Shown: positions 52,901 to 60,143 of the stretch, piece after piece
Position numbering within the stretch: the first letter of the stretch is position 1
How the letters are laid out: the number at the start of each line of letters is the position of its first letter
NCBI GenBank assembly: GCA_020199775.1
Contig: JAIVJZ010000016.1
Coordinates: 1-60,461 of the forward strand
Direction: 5' to 3'
Length of the DNA: 60,461 nt
Source: Acidobacteriota bacterium
GTDB taxonomy: Bacteria > Acidobacteriota > Blastocatellia > Pyrinomonadales > Pyrinomonadaceae
Translations under genes and position numbers: made by a program
The notes under the pieces: model-generated
The model's input: only the letters and a program-made list of their open reading frames with translations
What the model was told of the DNA's origin: nothing
Databases searched by the model: none

Positions 52901-53661
52901 TCGCTGCCGCTGCGCTCACTGAGCGAGAGCGCCTTCGTGTAGTGAGCTAAAGCTTGCGGATACTGGCTCAGAGCGCAGTATACGTCGCCTAGGTCGCTTA
53001 GCGTCTCGGCTGCACGGCTCAATTTACCGGCAGACTCCCATAACTGTTCCGCCTCTTTGTATTTCGACGCCGCGATGAGTTGTGAGGAAAAATCCTGACG
53101 CTCGCGTAAGCTCTCGGCTTCTGCTTCGAGACTTGCGGCATCGTCCTCTAAGCGATGTCGCGGGTTCCCATCCACCAACTCTACGAGGCGTAACTCGTAG
53201 CCCCTTGCTGCGCCGTCCGCCTCCATCGAGCGAACTTCTATTTTGTATAGCGCCGAAATATCGGCAGAGAAGGAGAGGTTCAAGCGTCCGTAACGCCTGC
53301 CGCCCAATTCCCTGCACGCGCGCTCCGGCGGCGCGCACACAGAGACCTTCAATCTCAGGTCTCCTTTCGTCAACTCGACGAGCGCATGCTGTCCCGCCAG
53401 CATCTTGAACGCATACACACGCGTCTCACTAGCCGCTATCGCATCAGAGACGACCTCGCCGGGGGTGAGCATCCGAGGCTCGTCTGAGGCTGCCGTATCC
53501 GCCGTCTTCAAAGAGTTGGACACCACTGCCGACCCGCTTCTCACCCCTCCGGTGTGACATAGTGCCGCGAGCAGGCAAAGTGCGAGAGGGAGTCTCAGAC
53601 GAGCGGGGCATGAGAATAATCCAGTCAGAACGAAGGAAGCTGCTTTACCTGTCCTTGCCAT
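49981..53661 (-). CDS. TPR-CHAT caspase-fold protease, exported
   Basis: 1226 aa from the ATG at 53661 (AAGG 8 nt upstream). Signal peptide or anchor at the N-terminus. Residues about 50-160 form a beta domain (pre-peptidase-like). At least ten TPR units follow between about 170 and 620 (for example YCALSQYPQALAHYTKALSL), with a helical linker. The CHAT domain lies at about 850-1165 with catalytic histidine near 1043 (IIHFATHGLL) and cysteine near 1092 (VVLSACRTGLG). There is a serine run before it. A C-terminal TM (LVLGSFFLVLVSLCIYTMI) and short basic tail close the protein. CHAT proteases resemble caspase/separase and cut protein targets after partner binding through TPRs. It is upstream of the sigma/anti-sigma genes and probably on the same transcript or its own. 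Confidence 0.9.
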   Translation of the reverse strand: MARTGKAASFVLTGLFSCPARLRLPLALCLLAALCHTGGVRSGSAVVSNSLKTADTAASDEPRMLTPGEVVSDAIAASETRVYAFKMLAGQHALVELTKGDLRLKVSVCAPPERACRELGGRRYGRLNLSFSADISALYKIEVRSMEADGAARGYELRLVELVDGNPRHRLEDDAASLEAEAESLRERQDFSSQLIAASKYKEAEQLWESAGKLSRAAETLSDLGDVYCALSQYPQALAHYTKALSLSERSGSDDRRAHLAALNGLGYVNVSLGENQQALSYAKKMLDVVERADASERDSTDYQRAKAQALNIKGEVYYSFGELHQSIEMFEKAQALWTEVGERSGQALAFLNLGYSYSDLGNPQNAAAHFQRSLVLWRSINDGRGMALAQTALGGTYSTLGEEQLALNLHKQAVGHFRTLGNKQGEAAALNGVASAYQDLNQYQDALDNYLAALQLYEAIGNRDFTALNKFLVGRVLYQKGEAEPAFTYYRESLELSREVGDRVVEAHALKGIATVYFARGDIEQSLAQFDAALGIYRQLGNRRSQAYVLNDIGHIYASAGDLSKALARYAESLPMMRQNSDLRGEALTLFNTAKAELKRGNLTTARSLVENSIAISESLRTKIKVSQLRTSFFASVHQQYELYIDVLMRLHAQQPDQGFAADALVASERARARSLLDSLFEDKIEPGKGLSSDLLPREQELLRLLDQKAEYQTRLLSGKHTKEEAARVSQELRALMSDYQDVRSRLREQSPRLATLTQPGQIRVEDIQKIVKDDDTLLLEFALGEERSYLWVVSADEIVSYELPARSMIEELSRRTYELLTARQLIIEQSMLADEEKLRESDAEYWRQAAALSTMLLGSAASHLSSKRLLIVSDGFLRYIPFEALPTPNQSPAAASGAELEPLFFNHEIVGLPSALTLAALRSEKHPDDAATRTVAVIADPVFEKDDPRILTFRPDSSSSSSASAKSEDEEVYLASALRNFTEEGGQPVLSRLPSTLREAKAIMAVTPPNEGMVVAGFAATKERVVSDELRDYRIIHFATHGLLNKESPELSGVILSLVDEQGKSRSGFLRLNDIYNMDLSADLVVLSACRTGLGRNVQGEGVVGLTGGFMYAGAKSVIASLWKVDDEATAELMSHFYTAMLIDGLSPSAALKTSKREMWKQERWHAPFYWAAFTLQGEYTMDLRVTRRPNLMRMLVLGSFFLVLVSLCIYTMIARHRRRAQFV

Positions 53662-54166
53662 GAGTTGACCTTGTTGTGAGAGGGCTAGCGGCGTTAGAGA
53701 AATGAAACAGAGCGTTGCGCGAGGCACATGGACTCTAGCCGAAAGCAACGATAACTTTTGCTGAGAACTTGTTGTTCCAGCATTTATTTAACACGGACTG
53801 TGGGGAGATACAACGATTCTGAAGAGGAAGTGGAAAGTTATGAGGGGTAGAAAATAATTGTCCGCGTCGGGTTCGATTGAGCGTAGGCTTGTAGGCGGGC
53901 GTGTGGCAGCCCGAGCCCGGGCTATGAAATTATCGTGGGGCGGCGTTTACCGGCGATAGGCTATGTCAACAGGCCGGGGCATGGTGAGATGCTACGCTTC
54001 ATCATCGTGAGCTAGAGAAGCGCAGCGGCGTTGACAGGTGTGCCAACGCTGCTGCTTTTTGTGAGGGACGAAACAAACTCTTCGTGTTGGTTCTTCTGCG
54101 GGTGAGGACAAACGGTTCATCTCTGCGCCATGAGTCGCGCGGCGTCTGTCCGGCGACTTACGCGTT
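53662..54166. other. Gene-free region between CHAT gene and small acidic gene
   Basis: No protein-like frame. It presumably contains the CHAT gene's promoter on the minus strand; no clear -35/-10 pair is seen. The right half has the strong hairpin at 54022-54060 and GC-rich inverted stretches near 53910-53980 (for example GCCCGAGCCCGGGC). Confidence 0.45.
54022..54060 (+). terminator. 12-bp stem hairpin followed by five T
   Basis: Arms 54022-54033 and 54044-54055 pair over 12 bp with one G-U, loop of 10, then TTTTT (54056-54060) on the plus strand. On the minus strand the same stem lies downstream of the small gene at 54167-54331 but is followed by only a T-moderate tail. It may end transcription from that gene before the CHAT gene, or block plus-strand readthrough. 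Confidence 0.5.
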
Positions 54167-54331
54167 TTACTTCTCTTTAGCCTCATCCTTTTCCGGGGCT
54201 TCGAAAGGGTCGCCCGATGGCGTTAGTTCTCCACCTTTGGACCTATCTTCCCCGGCAGCCCCGCCACGCGTTTGGCGCTGTTGGCCTTCCTCTCGTGTAT
54301 CCTGTACTTCATCATTGTTTGTTGCCATCAT
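54167..54331 (-). CDS. 54-aa acidic hydrophilic small protein
   Basis: Short ORF with strong support as a gene: AAGGAG 4 nt before a doubled ATG (54331 and 54328), a normal TAA stop, and a very polar, E/D/K/Q/G-rich composition with no hydrophobic segment, like intrinsically disordered stress or capping peptides. Sequence begins MMATNNDEVQDTREE and ends APEKDEAKEK. Function unknown; it resembles the small Gly/Glu-rich unannotated proteins often seen in soil bacteria. It is followed by the hairpin at 54022-54060. The plus-strand frames here are shadows. Confidence 0.6.
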   Translation of the reverse strand: MMATNNDEVQDTREEGQQRQTRGGAAGEDRSKGGELTPSGDPFEAPEKDEAKEK

Positions 54332-54752
54332 CGTGCTCCTTCTTTTGGTTGAACTGCGTCAGGCCAGTTGGATTTGTTCTTCATGTTGACGGCAGAGTGC
54401 GCTTCATGCGAATCACTCCGGGCCTTCGTTGTCTGGATCGTTCACTCATAATGTTCGCGACGTCTGAAACGTTACGTGAAGTGCGTTTCCGACTCTATTT
54501 CTTAAGCCGTTTGGCCGTCACGGCCAACGGTACGCGCACATGGCTCAGGCTTCCGGTCGCTCGAAGTATTGTTCGGGAATTGCATGTTGTTGGTTAGCGT
54601 AACGTTTCTCGACGTGGCTGCATAGTTAACAGAGACAGGGAACTGAGCAACAGATATACTCGCCCCGACTTAGACGGTTATTGAGTAATTGTTTGGAGGC
54701 AGCGGGAAGTTTACAGGCAAGTTCTGGAGGAGGTTTCGACGAAGCTCACGTT
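54332..54752. other. Divergent intergenic region
   Basis: 421 nt between the minus-strand small gene and the plus-strand caspase gene; it should contain both promoters. No clear -35/-10 is assigned. A GGAGGAGG ribosome-like site at 54726-54733 is 19 nt before the ATG at 54753, too far to serve it, and no in-frame start lies closer. Confidence 0.4.
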
Positions 54753-55763
54753 ATGGAGATAGATAGACGCGCTTTAGTAGTAGGGATTGATTCCTACAAA
54801 AACGCTTCCAAGCTGTCCGGCTGTGTGGCGGACGCGGATGCTGTGGGCAAGTTGCTTGAGCAACATGCCGACGAGCGACCTAATTATTTATGTCGTGTAT
54901 TGCTCGACAAAATGGAGGATGGGCAGCCGATTACCCGTGCCAGGTTGAGGGGCGCATGCGAAGAACTGTTCGCTCATTTTAAGGGCGATGTGCTGCTGTA
55001 CTTCTCTGGGCACGGGGTCTTGACCCCCTTCGGCGGCTACGTCTGCGCCTTTGATTCACAGAAAAATGATTGGGGTATCCCCATGCAAGAGATTGTCGAG
55101 ATGGCTATTAATTCCACGGCGCGCGACATCGTGATGATCCTCGATTGCTGTCATAGCGGAGACATCGCGGACCCGACGCTCCTCAATTCCAAGCGCGGCG
55201 GCGACCCGCTGGCCGTCTTACGCGAGAACATGACTGTGATTGCCGCGTCGCTTAAGGCGCAACCGGCGGTCGAGGCGGGCGGGCATGGTTTGTTCACCGC
55301 CTCGTTGCTCGATGCGTTGAAAGGCGGCGCGGCGGATCACATGGGATGGATTACAGCCTCCTCGATTTATGCCTACGTCGAGCGACGTTTCGGTTCCTGG
55401 TCGGAGCGTCAACGTCCGGTTTACAAATCTTACGCGACCAGCGTGAGGGTCGTGCGGGAATGTGCCCCGTTGATTGATCGCCTCAAGCTGCGCAAGCTCG
55501 TAGAGCTATTTCCCACACAGGATTACAAGTATCAACTCAGCCCCAAGCACGAACCGGAAGATGAGCGTGGCAGACCGTATAAGTCGGTGGATAAAGAGAA
55601 AGTGGCGGTGGGGCAACTGTTCAAAGATTATCGTGATGCCGGACTTCTCAAGCCTTCGCTGCCGGGCGAGCAATTGTTCTGGACGGCACACCGCAATCAT
55701 ACAGTGGAGCTTACTCTGCGTGGTCAAGAATATTGGTGGCTGGTCAAAAATAAGAAGATATGA
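54753..55763 (+). CDS. Caspase-like protease with C-terminal winged-helix-like domain
   Basis: 336 aa from the ATG at 54753; a TTG at 54681 would add 24 residues that look non-native. RALVVGIDSYKNASKLSGCVADA, then catalytic H87 in LLYFSGHGVLTP and catalytic cysteine pair in VMILDCCHSGD (C133 by alignment). The caspase domain ends about 240. Residues 245-336 resemble a small wHTH/effector-type domain (LRKLVELFPTQDYKYQL, FKDYRDAGLLKPS, VELTLRGQEYWWLV) seen on other bacterial caspases. Its stop overlaps the next start by 4 nt (ATGA), so the SLOG-like protein is made together with it. It is a likely cell-death or defence effector. Confidence 0.87.
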   Translation: MEIDRRALVVGIDSYKNASKLSGCVADADAVGKLLEQHADERPNYLCRVLLDKMEDGQPITRARLRGACEELFAHFKGDVLLYFSGHGVLTPFGGYVCAFDSQKNDWGIPMQEIVEMAINSTARDIVMILDCCHSGDIADPTLLNSKRGGDPLAVLRENMTVIAASLKAQPAVEAGGHGLFTASLLDALKGGAADHMGWITASSIYAYVERRFGSWSERQRPVYKSYATSVRVVRECAPLIDRLKLRKLVELFPTQDYKYQLSPKHEPEDERGRPYKSVDKEKVAVGQLFKDYRDAGLLKPSLPGEQLFWTAHRNHTVELTLRGQEYWWLVKNKKI

Positions 55764-56245
55764 GAATCGGCATCACCGGCCACCAGAGACTCAAGAATCC
55801 TGCTCGTTGGGGTTGGGTGAAACGTGAACTCGACCGTTTACTCTCTTCTTTAACCCCGCCTCTGATTGGCATCACCTCATTGGCAAAGGGCGCAGATCAA
55901 TTGTTTGCCAACGCAGTTTTGCGCCACGGCGGCTCGCTCGAAATCGTGATCCCTTTCGCCGGATATGAGTCTACTTTTTCCAGAGAGCGTGACCAGCAGG
56001 AATACACACGGCTCTTACAGCACGCCTTAAAGTTGGAGGTACTGGAGAAGTATGGTTCGGATGAGGAGGCATACTTTGCATCGGGGAAGAGGATGGTCGA
56101 TCAGTCGGAACTATTAATTGCTGTCTGGGATGGTATGCCGGCGGCGGGATTAGGCGGCACAGGCGATGTGGTGAACTACGCGATGCAGCAACGGAAAAGA
56201 ACCATACACTTTAATCCGATCACGCGGGAAGTGGAGGAACTCTAG
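55760..56245 (+). CDS. SLOG/Rossmann-like nucleotide-binding protein
   Basis: 161 aa. RIGITGHQRL at the first strand and turn, GITSLAKGADQLFANAVL, LEIVIPFAGYE, a middle helix pair, SELLIAVWDGMPAAGLGGTGDVVNYA with the GGTxDVV.YA motif, and a final strand TIHFNP. This is the LOG/SLOG layout (Rossmann-like proteins that bind or process nucleotides, including sensors in defence operons). No signal peptide. It overlaps the caspase stop by 4 nt (ATGA), indicating strict co-expression. It may sense or make a nucleotide signal that controls the caspase, which is inference. Confidence 0.8.
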   Translation: MRIGITGHQRLKNPARWGWVKRELDRLLSSLTPPLIGITSLAKGADQLFANAVLRHGGSLEIVIPFAGYESTFSRERDQQEYTRLLQHALKLEVLEKYGSDEEAYFASGKRMVDQSELLIAVWDGMPAAGLGGTGDVVNYAMQQRKRTIHFNPITREVEEL

Positions 56246-56372
56246 CGACTCCGGCAGGCATCGAGATTGAAAGCGCTTCCGGCAAGCTCAGCCTTTAACG
56301 CACCGGCCGTGAGAGCGCATCTCGCGGCGGAGGCCGCCTTGAGATCGTTTACTTGTTGAAAGGCAAATTTAT

Positions 56373-57017
56373 ATGAGCGCGAACAGGTTCTATCGCCTAT
56401 TTCTTCTGCTGTTTGCAGTGATACACGGAGGCGCATGTGGCACGGGGAGCGCACGCCTGCAAAGGGAAAGCACCGCATCCAATAATCCTCGAAACGTGGG
56501 CGGTCAGGTGCCGTCTAATTCCGGCAGCGCAAGTTCAAGTTCAAAGGATTACAACTCGCCGGACAACGCCTTCGCTCTTAAAATACCGTCCGGTTGGAAA
56601 CTCGACCGAGAGGAGGCGGACGGAGCTTATATGACTGTCATTCGTCCTGCACAATCTCGCGCCGCCAACCTCTCAATTATGACGGTCACAGGTGGAGCGG
56701 CCAAAACCGCTTCTGCCGAATTGAATTCGCGCATGCTGGTCGAGGGCAGCAAGCCGTTTTTTCAGGGGTGGATAAGTGGTCTGAAAGAGCAGGCGCGCGT
56801 CGAAGGCACGGGCGATATTTACCCGACGCGGTTTGCTGATTTGGATGCGTTACGTATGGACGTAACTTATTACAGAGACGACGCGGAGGATCCGCGTCAG
56901 GGTTATAGCGTCTTCTTGATCGGCGATAAAACGACTTTCTTCATCAGCCTGACCGGCAGCCAGTCTCGATTCAGGGAACTGGAAGAGATTATTTCCACCA
57001 TACGTATTGAGCCATGA
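56373..57017 (+). CDS. Exported PsbP/DUF1795-like protein
   Basis: 214 aa. Signal sequence with a possible lipid-attachment cysteine (residue 22, preceded by GGA, a weak lipobox). A Ser/Asn-rich low-complexity linker (about 35-60) is followed by a 140-residue domain that starts FALKIPSGWKLDREE and continues with YMTVIRPAQSRAANLSIM, LDALRMDVTYYRDD and KTTFFISLTGSQSRFRELEEIISTIRI. That is the usual outline of PsbP/DcrB/DUF1795 proteins (small beta sheet with a C-terminal helix). An AAAGG site lies 10 nt before the ATG. It overlaps the TIR gene by 4 nt (ATGA). It may be a surface sensor or stabiliser for the TIR protein. Confidence 0.7.
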   Translation: MSANRFYRLFLLLFAVIHGGACGTGSARLQRESTASNNPRNVGGQVPSNSGSASSSSKDYNSPDNAFALKIPSGWKLDREEADGAYMTVIRPAQSRAANLSIMTVTGGAAKTASAELNSRMLVEGSKPFFQGWISGLKEQARVEGTGDIYPTRFADLDALRMDVTYYRDDAEDPRQGYSVFLIGDKTTFFISLTGSQSRFRELEEIISTIRIEP

Positions 57018-58435
57018 GCACAAGCCCCTCCCATGCGGTGCAACCTGTCGATGACGCTGTCGTTGATATAGAGCAGGATAATTTTAGTTTTGATGCTTTT
57101 ATCAGCTACAGTGGCTTTCGCAAAATAGGCGCGGCTTCGGGGGCTACACAGGTTGATGTCAAGATAGCCGAACGGCTGCATAAGCTGCTCGAATCTTACC
57201 GCGTCCCGCGCGCGCTCTTGAAAAAATCCCCTGGGCGCACGCGCCTCCCCCGACGGCTCAAAAAAATCTTCCATGACCGGGACGAAGTCCGCGTTAGCAG
57301 TAATCTCAATGATAGTTTGACCGAAGCCCTCCGCCGTTCGCGTTTCCTAATCGTGATCTGTTCCCCGCGAGCGCGGCAATCAACATGGGTCAATCAAGAG
57401 ATTGCCATCTTTCGCGGCCTTGGCAGGGGCGAGCAAATCCTTCCGCTTCTCATCGAGGGAGAACCCGCCGAGGCCTTCCCGCCTGAACTGCTCAAGCCGC
57501 CGACGGGGACGGGTACTTCCGCACAGACCGGCAGTACGCCGGAAGAATTGCTGGCGCAACCGCTGGCGGCTGATATCCGCGCGCCGTCCGTCTCGGAATC
57601 GCTGCGCCTCTTGAAGTATGAAAAGCTTCGGCTGCTCGCGGTGATGCTTGGCTGTGAGTACGATGATTTGAGACAGAGAGAGCAGGAGCGGTTTGTCAGA
57701 CGCGTGCTAAGTGCCGGGGCCGCAATGCTGTTTCTGATGCTCGTCTTAACAACCTTGAGCATACTGCTTTTCCTCGCCCAACAAAGAGCGAGTCGCAACG
57801 CGCAACTCGCGCTTAATGCCGGCGCGGAAGTTCTCCCCTTAGTTGGACTTGAACCGAACTCTCCTTTAGGCGCAAAAGACCCTGTTATTAGAGAAGTCCA
57901 CATCAACAACGCGATCACATATCTGGAAACACTTCGGAAGGATGATCCGGAGAACCTGAAATGTCTGACAACTCTGCGCGCGCTCTATGGCACGCTCGCG
58001 GGGCTCTTACTGGATCGGAACAGAAAGACCGAAGCGGAGGGGGCTTTTCAAAAAGCCAGCTCTATGGTGGTTCCCATCACGCTGAGCCGTCTGAGAGCGT
58101 TCAGACCGACTAAAACCAGAAGCGTCAAAAAGCTTTCGGGCGAAGCATTGTCTTTCCCGAACAGCTACGACCTCAATCGTCTGCGCACCTTGCTGGCTAT
58201 TATGGAGCAGTTGAATTATCCGGCGAATATCAAACAGGCCGTGGATTATAGCGAAGTCGCCGCCGAGTACCTTCTATTGTTGGATACTTCAAACGGAGAA
58301 GGAAAAGCCGAAGCGCAGCGTGTCCTACAGTTGAGCCTGAACAAATTTCAACAAGCCCAATCGTTCGAACCTCTCACCCCGCAACAGGCAGAACTCGTCG
58401 AAGCTCTCAACATATCTCTGAATCGTCTGTTATGA
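57014..58435 (+). CDS. TIR-TM protein with helical C-terminal region
   Basis: 473 aa. The TIR domain (about 23-160) has FDAFISYSG, AERLHKLLESYRVP, a positively charged loop (KKSPGRTRLPRRLKK), RDEVRVSSNLNDSLTEALRRSRFLIVICSPRA, and STWVNQEIAIF with E129 at the NADase position. One TM at about 232-255 (AAMLFLMLVLTTLSILLFL). The C-terminal 200 residues are helical with TPR-like pairs (EAEGAFQKASSM, LLALLL-type helices), placed outside the inner membrane by topology. A membrane-linked NAD-consuming or signalling effector is the likely function; catalysis is inferred from E129. It overlaps the upstream lipoprotein-like gene by 4 nt and the convergent pentapeptide gene by 6 nt. Confidence 0.8.
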   Translation: MSTSPSHAVQPVDDAVVDIEQDNFSFDAFISYSGFRKIGAASGATQVDVKIAERLHKLLESYRVPRALLKKSPGRTRLPRRLKKIFHDRDEVRVSSNLNDSLTEALRRSRFLIVICSPRARQSTWVNQEIAIFRGLGRGEQILPLLIEGEPAEAFPPELLKPPTGTGTSAQTGSTPEELLAQPLAADIRAPSVSESLRLLKYEKLRLLAVMLGCEYDDLRQREQERFVRRVLSAGAAMLFLMLVLTTLSILLFLAQQRASRNAQLALNAGAEVLPLVGLEPNSPLGAKDPVIREVHINNAITYLETLRKDDPENLKCLTTLRALYGTLAGLLLDRNRKTEAEGAFQKASSMVVPITLSRLRAFRPTKTRSVKKLSGEALSFPNSYDLNRLRTLLAIMEQLNYPANIKQAVDYSEVAAEYLLLLDTSNGEGKAEAQRVLQLSLNKFQQAQSFEPLTPQQAELVEALNISLNRLL

Positions 58436-59431
58436 CGCGTCAGATGGTAGGTCCATGCGCGCTTGTTTGAGTTGCCCTGGCGTTACAGTCATCCCGTGAG
58501 TGTTTGCTCCGCGCAGATTCGTTCCCTCCAGCATGGCGCCGGTTAAATCGGCTTGTTGAAGGTTGGCTCCCTGTAGATTGGCGCGTCGCAGATCGGCTTT
58601 TTTCAGCTTGGCTTTGTATAGGTTGGCTTCGAATAGGATCGCGCCCTGCAATTTGGCATCCTCCAAATTAACTTCACGCAGATCGGCACGGGGCAGGCTG
58701 AGCGAACGCAAATCAACGTGTCGAAAGTCGGCGTTGCGTAACAAAATTCGTGTCTCCCCGGTGAGCAGACCTGATCGATTAAGATATTCCATTAAGGTGC
58801 TCTTGAGGGTGGTGTCTAATTTCGTTAAGACCACCAACGTCTGCTCCTGCACATAGGCACGCGTCTCCGGGTCGGCCAAACGGGGCAGACTTGGTTCCAC
58901 GAGTTCCAGATATTCCTGATAAGCGCGTCGGCATTCTTCCGGCTTCAGGGACGTGAAATTCGCAGAGATAAACCAAGCAACCGACAACATGAGGATGATC
59001 GCAAGGATGAATCCAGACAATCCTACGAACATATCTACGACGCCGGTGGGTGCGCCGTTGACCAGCAACGTGCCGGTCGCAAGCGCAGTGAGCGTCGAGG
59101 GCAGCGCCCACAATCCGCATCCCAGACTACCCAGCCGCAAACACCCCACCGCCGATTTAGCGACCAGTTTCTGTTCACGATGCCGCTGCCCGTATAAGCT
59201 CTGAACGCGCCACCCGAACAAGACAATCATCAGCGTGATGATCATGAAGATGCTGGCATTCATAATAGCCAGTCGTTGGTTCGTGATGTCTTTCAGGGGT
59301 AATTGAGAGATGTCTATGGTGGCGGCGGCGAGCGTGAAGAAGACGCCGGACAAGAGCACCAGACCGGCCAGAATATAACAGGAAAAGGCTATGGTGCGAC
59401 CAATCCGCCGGTGAGGATTTTGTTCAGCCAT
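58430..59431 (-). CDS. Four-TM protein with C-terminal pentapeptide repeats
   Basis: 333 aa. Hydrophobic helices at about 12-36, 55-73, 97-122 and 128-155, then a cytoplasmic helical part. Pentapeptide repeats (A(D/N)LXX) run from about 232 to 318: RNADFRHVDLRSLSLPRADLREV, then LEDAKLQGAILFEANLYKAKLKKADLRRANLQGANLQQADL. They form a right-handed beta helix of about 17 repeats. Similar TM-pentapeptide proteins are common in signalling gene clusters, but roles are poorly known. It overlaps the upstream TIR gene by 8 nt (ATGGCTGA), so the pair is coupled. Its stop shares bases with the convergent TIR gene. Confidence 0.85.
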   Translation of the reverse strand: MAEQNPHRRIGRTIAFSCYILAGLVLLSGVFFTLAAATIDISQLPLKDITNQRLAIMNASIFMIITLMIVLFGWRVQSLYGQRHREQKLVAKSAVGCLRLGSLGCGLWALPSTLTALATGTLLVNGAPTGVVDMFVGLSGFILAIILMLSVAWFISANFTSLKPEECRRAYQEYLELVEPSLPRLADPETRAYVQEQTLVVLTKLDTTLKSTLMEYLNRSGLLTGETRILLRNADFRHVDLRSLSLPRADLREVNLEDAKLQGAILFEANLYKAKLKKADLRRANLQGANLQQADLTGAMLEGTNLRGANTHGMTVTPGQLKQARMDLPSDAS

Positions 59432-60143
59432 CTTCTCTCTTTTCCCTCTTTAAATATATTCGATACACTGCTAGCGCTCCTCCGCCCAGCCCGAAGGCGA
59501 TGGCTATGAATACGAAGCTCACCAGGAACCCGGACAGACGGTTGCCGAGCGGATCGCCCGGATATGAAGCAAGGTGCGGCGCGATAGTCGCCACGACAGC
59601 GAGAAAGACGAATAACACTACCAACAGTATCAAGCTCAGGAAGAGTATTTTCGGGAGGATGTTTGTTTGAATGACAGGCGACGGCGGGACAGGCGTTTCC
59701 ACAGGCGTCTCTGTATGCTCGACAGGTGAACACTCTACATACTCGGAGAGCGCCCGGCTCAACGGCTCTTCGTATTCAATGCGACGCAAGGCATAACGCT
59801 CCAATGCCTGTATGCTTCGGATTGGCTTTTGGAAGCGGGAGGGCAGTTCTACCTTTTCCCAGTAGATACAGATGAAGGGTTTGCCCGCTTCTAAAGCCTG
59901 ATCTATTTCGATGCACACGTTCGGAGAGTCGAGAGCGTCCTGAGTAATAAATACGATAAAGCACGCGCACGCTTTTATCGCCTTGCTTATTTCTTTGTCC
60001 CAAGCGAGACCGGGTTGCAACTTCCCCTTGTCGTACCAAATCTTATAGCCTTGCATCTCAAGGCGCTTAATTTCCGAGTGGACAAAATCGCTATCTCTGT
60101 TTGAATAGCTGACAAAAATGAAAGAATCGGTAGGTCGTGACAT
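59424..60143 (-). CDS. TIR-domain protein with two C-terminal TM helices
   Basis: 239 aa. The TIR domain (5-135) has FIFVSYSNRDSDFVHSEI, YKIWYDKGKLQPGLAWDKEI, ACFIVFITQDALDS and PNVCIEIDQALEAG with E79 at the catalytic position. A proline-rich linker (about 140-160) leads to two TM helices (about 162-188 and 203-226). Likely an NAD-targeting or signalling effector attached to the inner membrane; activity is inferred from fold and E79. It is the first gene of the minus-strand pair and overlaps the pentapeptide gene by 8 nt. The ATG at 60143 has no clear ribosome site. Confidence 0.85.
   Translation of the reverse strand: MSRPTDSFIFVSYSNRDSDFVHSEIKRLEMQGYKIWYDKGKLQPGLAWDKEISKAIKACACFIVFITQDALDSPNVCIEIDQALEAGKPFICIYWEKVELPSRFQKPIRSIQALERYALRRIEYEEPLSRALSEYVECSPVEHTETPVETPVPPSPVIQTNILPKILFLSLILLVVLFVFLAVVATIAPHLASYPGDPLGNRLSGFLVSFVFIAIAFGLGGGALAVYRIYLKREKREDG

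Noticed and set aside
54217..54597. 126-aa plus-strand ORF
   Set aside because: Overlaps the better-supported 54-aa minus-strand gene and looks out of frame (proline/arginine/leucine-rich without domain pattern).
54681..54752. TTG-started extension of the third caspase gene
   Set aside because: The extra 24 residues are not caspase-like, and the domain begins directly after the ATG at 54753.
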